Below are positions 58,471 to 64,000 of a DNA stretch of 64,000 bases, in pieces. The translations under genes were made by a program, and so were the position numbers. The stretch is from NCBI RefSeq assembly GCF_917563885.1, contig NZ_CAKJTG010000022.1, forward strand, positions 18,793 to 82,792, read 5' to 3'. This stretch comes from Pseudoneobacillus rhizosphaerae. Lineage in GTDB: Bacteria > Bacillota > Bacilli > Bacillales > Cytobacillaceae. Each line of letters starts with the position of its first letter. Position 1 is the first letter of the stretch. Under the pieces are notes generated by a model that did no database searches, was not told the origin of the DNA, and saw only the letters and a list, made by a program, of their open reading frames with translations.

Positions 58471-58731
58471 TTGGAAGTTCAAGAAATGCATATTAGGCTC
58501 GTTATCGCTTTAAATGAATGGGATCCATTTAAATTGGGGTTTGGGCAATATGAAACAGAAATCGCCGATGTCGTACAAGCTGTACATACATCAGATAATG
58601 AGGAAAAACTAGCTACTAAAATTCAAGACATATACGAATTCTCCTTTGAAGAAATCATCCCAAACGATGAATGTAGGAAAATCGCAAATCAACTATTACA
58701 AATCAAACATGCAGGTAGCTGCTCACTTTAG
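58471..58731 (+). CDS. yugE: YugE family protein (DUF1871)
   Basis: 86-residue helical protein of unknown function: WDPFKLGFGQYETEIADVVQ and LATKIQDIYEFSFEEIIP are the family blocks. Start TTG 58471 after AGAGGTGATC; the GTG at 58462 is part of the RBS. 86 residues equals the B. subtilis YugE length. Convergent with yugF, as in B. subtilis where they are neighbours. Confidence 0.85.
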   Translation: MEVQEMHIRLVIALNEWDPFKLGFGQYETEIADVVQAVHTSDNEEKLATKIQDIYEFSFEEIIPNDECRKIANQLLQIKHAGSCSL

Positions 58732-58737
58732 TTATTT

Positions 58738-58768
58738 AAAGCGTCGGGGGACTGTCCCCCGACGCTTT
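58738..58768. terminator. Perfect 31-nt bidirectional hairpin (AAAGCG family)
   Basis: AAAGCGTCGGGGGAC / GTCCCCCGACGCTTT, 15-bp arms around one base (58753). Third member of the hairpin family also at 22780 and 38430. Confidence 0.88.
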
Positions 58769-59615
58769 AAACTGTTAAAGAAGTAGTAGTTAAGGTGAAG
58801 TTAAGTATATACTGGAATATCTCTTCAGGGCGTTCTTCAGGTACTAGGTGACCAGTCTTTTCAAGTATGATTATTTTGGAGTTTTTTAAATCCTTTTTTA
58901 ACCGCTTACCAATTTGGACTGGAACCACTTTGTCATGCTCTCCCCAAATGAGTAAGCAAGGTGTTTCGATTTTTTTGAGCTGCTCAGGTGTTAAATCGCC
59001 TTCACGGTCCCGAATCATTTTTGTTAAGCCCTTGAAAATCTCGTTGTCTTGAGTAAAGGGCTGCAAGTATCCTGTTAACATTACCTCATCTATTAAGCTA
59101 TGGTCATGGACCACGTTTCTTAAGTTCTTTTCCACACCAGAGCTTGCGAGCCAACGCTTTACATATAGATAAAAAAATGGAATATAGCTTGATAGGATTA
59201 GCGGAAGCTTAGAACGCTTTAAGTAACCTGAACTACATAGCAATACTGCCTGTTCAACTAGTTCTGGTCGTAGATAGCAAACATTTAAAGCAACTTGCCC
59301 TCCCATTGAATGCCCAATTAACATAACTTCCTTTATTCCAAGATGTTCTAGCAAACGAATGACGGTTTTCGCCTGATTCTGTAGTGAATAGGTATAAAAG
59401 GTTGTCTTACCGCTTTTTCCAAAGGGCGGAAGGTCAACCGAGATGACATTGAAATCTTTACATAATAACGGCATTAAACGCCGAAAGCTAAAGGTCGAAG
59501 ACAGAAAACCATGGAGAAGTACGACTGTTTTTTCAGCAGTTGGGTGGACGTAATATTCGTAATAAATATTTATTTTATCTATCTCAAAATGTCCTGTTTG
59601 AAAACCATTATTCAT
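58767..59615 (-). CDS. yugF: Alpha/beta hydrolase YugF
   Basis: 282-residue alpha/beta-fold hydrolase. Nucleophile Ser in LIGHSMGGQVA, oxyanion region LLHGFLSSTFSF, acid Asp in WGEHDKVVPV and catalytic His in KTGHLVPEE. Natural substrate unknown, probably an ester or amide. Start ATG 59615 (MNNGFQTGHF) has GGTGG 6 nt upstream; an upstream in-frame start at 59633 is inside the RBS region. Convergent with yugE. Confidence 0.9.
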   Translation of the reverse strand: MNNGFQTGHFEIDKINIYYEYYVHPTAEKTVVLLHGFLSSTFSFRRLMPLLCKDFNVISVDLPPFGKSGKTTFYTYSLQNQAKTVIRLLEHLGIKEVMLIGHSMGGQVALNVCYLRPELVEQAVLLCSSGYLKRSKLPLILSSYIPFFYLYVKRWLASSGVEKNLRNVVHDHSLIDEVMLTGYLQPFTQDNEIFKGLTKMIRDREGDLTPEQLKKIETPCLLIWGEHDKVVPVQIGKRLKKDLKNSKIIILEKTGHLVPEERPEEIFQYILNFTLTTTSLTV

Positions 59616-59702
59616 ATCCTTCCACCTTTCCAAAGTATTTTACTATTTTACCCATGTAATAAAATTCCACACTATAATAATGAGTATTCTAGAAATTTTA
59701 GA

Positions 59703-59737
59703 CCAAAAAAAAGAGGACTAACCGATTCGGTTGTCCA
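59703..59737 (-). terminator. Terminator downstream of the NSS symporter
   Basis: On the minus strand GGACAACC / GGTTAGTCC stem, then TCTTTTTTTT. Confidence 0.78.
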
Positions 59738-59842
59738 CTTCAAAAAGGGGGGAATACTAGAAAGCTTATGATAATAGGCTTACCAGTTTTGCACCTTTTT
59801 ATACATTTTTGACCATAATTTTTTTTATGATTTTCCTTATAG

Positions 59843-61186
59843 TTAAAGGAAACCAATTGTATTAAGAAATACAGCAATAATGGCTATTGGTACTATATAT
59901 CGTATCAAGAAGTACCAGATATTAAATAAAAGTCCTATTCCTTTTGACCCATATTCCAGCTCTTGCTTGACCAGTTTTCTTGGTATTTTATAACCGACAA
60001 ATAGGGATATAAAAAGGGCACCTAATGGTAAAGCTAGGTTGCTTACGAGATAATCCGCAAGATCGAAAATAGATTTACCAAATAACTTCACATCAGATAA
60101 TACTCCAAAGGATAGTGCACTTGGAACACCAACAAGGAAAATGAGTAATCCGGAATTCCAAGATATAATCTTACGCTTTTCAGTTTGATCCTTAGCTATC
60201 GAAGCAACGACGATTTCTAAAATTGAAAAAGCCGATGTTAATGTCGCAAATAGAAGTAGTATTAAAAAGATGGTTAAAAATATCCCTCCCAATGCTATTT
60301 CATTGAATACGGCTGGTAAAACGACAAAAACTAATCCAGGGCCAGCACCAGGCTCAAATCCGAGCGCAAACACAGCGGGAAAAATAACGAGTCCTGCTAT
60401 AATACAAATAAAAACATTTAACCCTGCTACTGATAATGCCGATTTTGTCATATTTTCCTCTTTTGATAAATAGGAAGCATAGGTGACCATTACCGATATC
60501 CCTACACTTAGTGCAAAAAAGGCTTGTCCTAGAGCGAGAAGGATAGTCTCCCCAGTCATATTTGAAAAATTGGGCTTGAGGAAAAATTCTACCCCTTCCC
60601 AAGCACCTTCTAATGTTAAAGACCTAATCATTAACACGATAAATAAAATGAATAATGCAGGCATCATATAACGGCTAGCTCGTTCAATTCCTTTTTGAAC
60701 TCCACCTTGAACGACCCAAATGGTTAAAATCATAAAGGCAAATTGAGCAATAATGACCTCAACCGGATTGGAGATGATTTTTTCAAAGAGGGTTCCGTAT
60801 TCCTGTTGTGAAAGCCCTGATAAGGAACCTGTAAAGCTACGAAAGAGGTAGGATAGAATCCAGCCACCAACTACACTATAAAAGGATAGAAGAATAAAGG
60901 ATGCAATGACTCCCATATATCCAAGGAAATACCAAGGGGTTTTAGGAGCAAGTTGCCGATAGGCTCGAACCGCATCTTTTCCTGCACTTCTTCCAATAAT
61001 AAATTCAGCTAGAAGTATTGGAGTTCCAATAAATAAAGTAAAAAGTAAAAACAATAATAAAAATAAGCCTCCGCCATTTGTTCCCGTCATATAAGGGAAC
61101 TTCCAAATAGCGCCTAGTCCGATAGCCGAACCAGCTGCAGCTAAAATAAACCCAATCTTAGAGGTCCACTGTTCTGGTTGTTTCAT
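59843..61186 (-). CDS. Neurotransmitter:sodium symporter (NSS) family transporter
   Basis: 447-residue LeuT-fold symporter with about 11-12 membrane helices. TM1 has GFILAAAGSAIGLGAIWKFP with the unwound GS/GLG motif that binds Na+ and substrate; FFALSVGISVMVTYASYL is the TM6 region. Carries amino acids or related amines with Na+. Substrate not predictable. ATG with AAAAGGAGATAACTC upstream. No partner gene. Confidence 0.9.
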   Translation of the reverse strand: MKQPEQWTSKIGFILAAAGSAIGLGAIWKFPYMTGTNGGGLFLLLFLLFTLFIGTPILLAEFIIGRSAGKDAVRAYRQLAPKTPWYFLGYMGVIASFILLSFYSVVGGWILSYLFRSFTGSLSGLSQQEYGTLFEKIISNPVEVIIAQFAFMILTIWVVQGGVQKGIERASRYMMPALFILFIVLMIRSLTLEGAWEGVEFFLKPNFSNMTGETILLALGQAFFALSVGISVMVTYASYLSKEENMTKSALSVAGLNVFICIIAGLVIFPAVFALGFEPGAGPGLVFVVLPAVFNEIALGGIFLTIFLILLLFATLTSAFSILEIVVASIAKDQTEKRKIISWNSGLLIFLVGVPSALSFGVLSDVKLFGKSIFDLADYLVSNLALPLGALFISLFVGYKIPRKLVKQELEYGSKGIGLLFNIWYFLIRYIVPIAIIAVFLNTIGFL

Positions 61187-61274
61187 GAGTTATCTCCTTT
61201 TAAGCAAAAAATATATCATTTAATAATACTATGCTTCGACAAAAAAGGATATAGAGGAATAAATACATTAATTT

Positions 61275-61303
61275 TTGTAATTTCTCTTGTACTATGATAT
61301 AAT
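61275..61303 (+). promoter_or_regulatory. Sigma-A promoter of yugI
   Basis: TTGTAA, 17-bp spacer, TATAAT, with a leader of about 45 nt. Confidence 0.8.
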
Positions 61304-61355
61304 TTTTAATTGCGTATATACAGGAAAATTTAATAAGAATATTAGGAGTGTTTTT

Positions 61356-61739
61356 ATGACAGAAAAAATCGAAGTAGGCAGTATTGTAACAGGTAAAATA
61401 ACAGGTCTTCAACCATATGGTGCGTTTATTGCGTTAGACGAAACTCACCAAGGGTTAGTTCATATTTCAGAGATAACTCACGGTTTTGTAAAAGATATTC
61501 ACAGTCACCTTAAAGTTGGTGAAGAAGTAAAGGTTAAAGTATTATCAATTGATGAAACAGCAGGAAAAATTGGCTTATCCATTCGCGCAACGGAAGAGGC
61601 ACCAGTTAATCCGGTTGAAAAGGTAAAAAAACAACCTCGTAAGCGTCCAGTGCCTATTAAGACGGAATCCGAAATGGAACAAGGATTTAATACGCTAAAG
61701 GATAAACTTCAAGAGTGGATTGACCAATCTCAAAAGTAA
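61356..61739 (+). CDS. yugI: S1-domain general stress protein YugI (GSP13)
   Basis: 127-residue RNA-binding protein: one S1 domain (residues 6-80: VGSIVTGKITGLQPYGAFIA ... GKIGLSIRATEE) and a basic linker KKQPRKRPVPIK plus acidic tail. Associates with ribosomes in Bacillus. Start ATG 61356 with AGGAGTG; upstream in-frame codons at 61287 overlap the promoter. Family length about 130. Confidence 0.92.
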   Translation: MTEKIEVGSIVTGKITGLQPYGAFIALDETHQGLVHISEITHGFVKDIHSHLKVGEEVKVKVLSIDETAGKIGLSIRATEEAPVNPVEKVKKQPRKRPVPIKTESEMEQGFNTLKDKLQEWIDQSQK

Positions 61740-61760
61740 GATTTATTAAGGATAAATAAG

Positions 61761-61793
61761 AAGAGAGCGAGAAAAATCTCGTTCTCTTTTTTA
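61761..61793 (+). terminator. Terminator of yugI
   Basis: AGAGAGCGAGA / TCTCGTTCTCT stem with a 4-nt loop, then T run. Confidence 0.9.
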
Positions 61794-61822
61794 TATGCAA
61801 ATATTTTTTGCAGTAAGATTAT

Positions 61823-63241
61823 TCATTCTTTGCTAATCTTCCATTTTTTTATTCGATATTGTAGATTTTGTCTGCTCATTCCCAGTGCTTTAGCTGCTTT
61901 TGTAACATTAAACTCATGGTGCTTAAGAGCTTTTTTTAAATAGTAGGTTTCCGCTTCCTCCATATATTCTTCTAAAGGTTTAATGTTTCTTCCTTTTTGA
62001 ATAAGCATTTCATCTAAATCTTTTTTTGTATTTCTTTCAGATTGAAATTGCGGTTTGTTTCGGAATTGAATCGGCAAAAAGGAATACGTGAGAATTTCTT
62101 CATGCTCCAATAAATTCATAGAGCCTTCAATAATATGTTCCAATTCACGGACATTACCAGGCCATTCGTATTCTAACAGCATGCTCCAAACCTCTGAGGA
62201 AACTGACTTTACATTCATCGCAAACAAATGATTATATTTATCGATAAAAAATTGAACAAGATCCTCTATATCCTGCTTTCGTTCTTTTAAGGGTGGAATG
62301 AAGATTGAAACAACACTTAATCGATAGAATAAATCCTTTCTCAATCTCCCCTTCGAAATGGCATCAATCGGATCTTCGTTAATGGTTGCGATAATCCTTA
62401 CGTCTACCTCTCGGTCCTTTGTATCTCCTATTCTTCGAAATGTCTTCTCTTGTATGACCCGGAGCAATTTTGCCTGAAGGGTAGGGTTCATCGAGTTGAT
62501 TTCGTCTAATAAAAGAGTTCCACCATCTGCTTGCTCGAAAAGACCAGGTCGCTCAACTGCTCCAGTAAATGCTCCTACTCTCGTTCCAAATAAAATTCCT
62601 TCAATTAAACTGTCTGGTAAGGCGGCACAGTTTTGTGAGACTAAGGGCTTTGACATACGATTACTGCCATTGTGAATACTTTGAGCAAATAATTCCTTAC
62701 CTGTTCCCGTTTCGCCTATAATAAGTATTGACGAATTGGTACGGGTCGCTCGTTTGCTAGTATCGATTACCTCTTGAATTTTATCGCTACTTCCAATAAT
62801 GCTTTCAAATGTATATTTTGTATTTCCTTTTTTGAAAAGATTTTCCCTCAATAACCGTTCGTATTTCGTAACATCTCTAGCTATTTCGACTGCTCCAATT
62901 TGAATGCCCTTATCGATAATTGGGAAAGTATTGTTGATAGTAGTGATTTCCTTCCCTTTATTGTTGTAATAGGTCTGTTTTGCATTTTTGATGCTACTAC
63001 CTTTGTGTAATGCCTCTAATAAAGTGCTATATCCGTTTTGAGCAAATGAAAAAACGTCCAATAAGTTTTTTTCTAATACATCCTCCATTTCCATGCTTTC
63101 TATTTCCATCATCTTTTTATTATAAAAAATCGTCTTTCCCTCAGCGTTTACAACATGGATACCGATTTCTATATCGTCTAAAACCTGCTGATACATTTTA
63201 TTCTTTTGTAAAAGCTCCTTTAGTTCTATCTCCTCATTCAT
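61823..63241 (-). CDS. rocR: Sigma-54-dependent activator RocR-like
   Basis: 472 residues in three parts: PAS sensor domain (about 10-130), AAA+ domain with Walker A GETGTGKE (176-183), GAFTGA loop (223-228) that touches sigma-54, and Walker B GGTLLLDEI (240-248), and a C-terminal Fis-type helix-turn-helix (about 430-470: NVTKAAKALGMSRQNLQYRI). RocR activates arginine and proline degradation genes in response to ornithine or citrulline. It is divergent from rocA, which has a matching promoter and paired upstream sites, so the assignment is strong. Confidence 0.92.
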   Translation of the reverse strand: MNEEIELKELLQKNKMYQQVLDDIEIGIHVVNAEGKTIFYNKKMMEIESMEMEDVLEKNLLDVFSFAQNGYSTLLEALHKGSSIKNAKQTYYNNKGKEITTINNTFPIIDKGIQIGAVEIARDVTKYERLLRENLFKKGNTKYTFESIIGSSDKIQEVIDTSKRATRTNSSILIIGETGTGKELFAQSIHNGSNRMSKPLVSQNCAALPDSLIEGILFGTRVGAFTGAVERPGLFEQADGGTLLLDEINSMNPTLQAKLLRVIQEKTFRRIGDTKDREVDVRIIATINEDPIDAISKGRLRKDLFYRLSVVSIFIPPLKERKQDIEDLVQFFIDKYNHLFAMNVKSVSSEVWSMLLEYEWPGNVRELEHIIEGSMNLLEHEEILTYSFLPIQFRNKPQFQSERNTKKDLDEMLIQKGRNIKPLEEYMEEAETYYLKKALKHHEFNVTKAAKALGMSRQNLQYRIKKWKISKE

Positions 63242-63294
63242 AGCTGATCCCCTTCAAACGAATTCGATACTATTATAAATAACTGCAACTGAAG

Positions 63295-63313
63295 GTGCAA
63301 TTATTTTTTGCAC
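63295..63313. promoter_or_regulatory. Upstream activating site 1
   Basis: GTGCAA ... TTGCAC inverted repeat, 7-nt centre. Confidence 0.7.
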
Positions 63314-63337
63314 TCTAAATTGGTGTTTTTCATATAT

Positions 63338-63355
63338 GTGCAAAAAAAATTTGCT
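63338..63355. promoter_or_regulatory. Upstream activating site 2
   Basis: GCAAA ... TTTGC within GTGCAAAAAAAATTTGCT. Centres of the two sites are about 42 bp apart, four helical turns. Confidence 0.6.
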
Positions 63356-63394
63356 TTTGAGGGCCGAATATATCGTTTTTTCTGCATATTTAAT

Positions 63395-63412
63395 TTGGCA
63401 CGAAAATTGCAA
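63395..63412 (+). promoter_or_regulatory. Sigma-54 (SigL) promoter of rocA
   Basis: TTGGCACGAAAATTGCAA: a perfect -24/-12 consensus (TGGCACG-N4-TTGC), 57 bp before the rocA start. Confidence 0.95.
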
Positions 63413-63468
63413 TAATAATTAACGGTGAATAAAAAAGTTCTATAAAATGTGATAAGGGGGATTTTTCC

Positions 63469-64000
63469 ATGGTACAACCATACAAACATGAGCCATTTAC
63501 AAATTTTGCGGAAGAAACAAATCGCAATGGATTTTTAACCGGCTTAAAAACGGTAGAAGGTTATTTAGGTCAAGATTACCCATTAGTGATTGGTGGAGAA
63601 AAAATTACGACTGAAGATAAAATTGCTTCTTATAATCCAAGCAATAAAGAAGAATTAATTGGCCGTGTTTCAAAGGCAAACCGTGACCTTGCTGAACAAG
63701 CGATGCAGGCTGCTGTTGAAGCATTTAAAACATGGAGAAAAGTAAAGCCAGAAATCCGTGCGGATGTATTATTCAAAGCTGCAGCGATTATTCGTCGTCG
63801 CAAGCATGAGTTCTCTGCGCTGTTAACAAAAGAAGCCGGAAAGCCATGGAACGAATCTGATGCAGATACAGCTGAAGCAATTGATTTCTTAGAATTCTAT
63901 GCTCGTCAAATGCTACAAATTAAAGATGGTGTTCCTGTGAACAGCCGTCCGAATGAATATAATCGTTATGACTACATTCCGTTAGGAGTAGGAATCATTA
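63469..64000 (+). CDS. rocA: 1-pyrroline-5-carboxylate dehydrogenase RocA, 3' end outside window
   Basis: First 177 codons of an aldehyde dehydrogenase superfamily enzyme that oxidises glutamate semialdehyde/P5C to glutamate in arginine and proline catabolism. [20 protein letters not shown] and ILVKEAGK-like TKEAGKPW match RocA/PruA proteins closely. ATG 63469 follows AAGGGGG. Transcribed from the sigma-54 promoter upstream and controlled by the divergent rocR product. The catalytic cysteine lies beyond the window. Confidence 0.95.
   Translation, partial: MVQPYKHEPFTNFAEETNRNGFLTGLKTVEGYLGQDYPLVIGGEKITTEDKIASYNPSNKEELIGRVSKANRDLAEQAMQAAVEAFKTWRKVKPEIRADVLFKAAAIIRRRKHEFSALLTKEAGKPWNESDADTAEAIDFLEFYARQMLQIKDGVPVNSRPNEYNRYDYIPLGVGII

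Noticed and set aside
63301..63489. Minus-strand open frame over the rocA promoter
   Set aside because: It covers the sigma-54 promoter, activator sites and the rocA start; no RBS.

Overview
The window is a low-GC stretch of a spore-forming Bacillaceae chromosome. Many genes have clear Bacillus subtilis counterparts (fadE, yusE-I, metNPQ, sufCDSUB, the yun, yut, yum and yui genes, hom-thrC-thrB, kapB/kapD, rocR/rocA). Several markers are sporulation-specific (YunB, LytH, YutH, a YhcN/YlaJ lipoprotein, KapB/KapD). Gene order differs from B. subtilis in places and there are extra cassettes, so a Neobacillus/Peribacillus-like relative is plausible, but the species cannot be read from the sequence. 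No rRNA, tRNA, CRISPR, insertion sequence or prophage was seen.

Layout. 1-4.3 kb: 3' part of fadE, a 52-bp repeat array, then the minus-strand genes yusE, yusF, yusG, gcvH and yusI. 4.5-10.5 kb: an MFS transporter, then two separate SAM (S-box) riboswitches, one before metY and one before the methionine importer metNPQ. 10.7-16 kb: the sufCDSUB iron-sulfur assembly operon. 16.4-19.1 kb: an MFS transporter plus an M20 amidohydrolase. 19.4-29.4 kb: yunF, yunE, yunC, a second 52-bp repeat array, yunB, lytH, lipA, a spore lipoprotein and small yut genes including a SufR-like regulator. 29.5-35.1 kb: yutH, a hydroxyacid dehydrogenase, and hom-thrC-thrB with a near-consensus promoter. 35.1-41.1 kb: iron-sulfur and redox genes (yutI, yuzD, yutJ, yuzB, yutM, yumC, yumB), with a small Arg/Asp/Cys-repeat gene behind a sigma-K-like promoter. 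41.1-53.3 kb: Nudix, yuiA-D, pepA, a decayed coat-like gene, DedA, thioesterase, monooxygenase, anion transporter, kapD/kapB, a lipoprotein cyclophilin and a Cu/Zn-SOD-like lipoprotein. 53.5-58.4 kb: maltose phosphorylase, beta-phosphoglucomutase and oligo-1,6-glucosidase. 58.5-64 kb: yugE, yugF, an NSS symporter, yugI, and the divergent rocR/rocA pair with a perfect sigma-54 promoter.

How it works together. Sulfur and iron-sulfur metabolism dominate the first 40 kb: methionine synthesis and import, cysteine-sulfur mobilisation by SufS/SufU, the SufBCD scaffold, A-type and NifU-type carriers (YutM, YutI), a client enzyme (LipA) with the lipoyl carrier GcvH, and a possible Fe-S-sensing regulator.

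The most unusual structure is the pair of intergenic arrays at 1.84-2.14 kb and 21.53-21.91 kb. Their sequences differ, yet both are built of imperfect palindromes repeated at exactly 52 bp, close to five turns of B-DNA. Other points worth attention are the 24-residue-repeat protein at 38.2 kb, the SOD-like protein whose bridging metal histidine is aspartate, a ribosome-binding site inside a perfect 15-bp hairpin, and a recurring 30-31 nt AAAGCG...CGCTTT hairpin in three intergenic regions.
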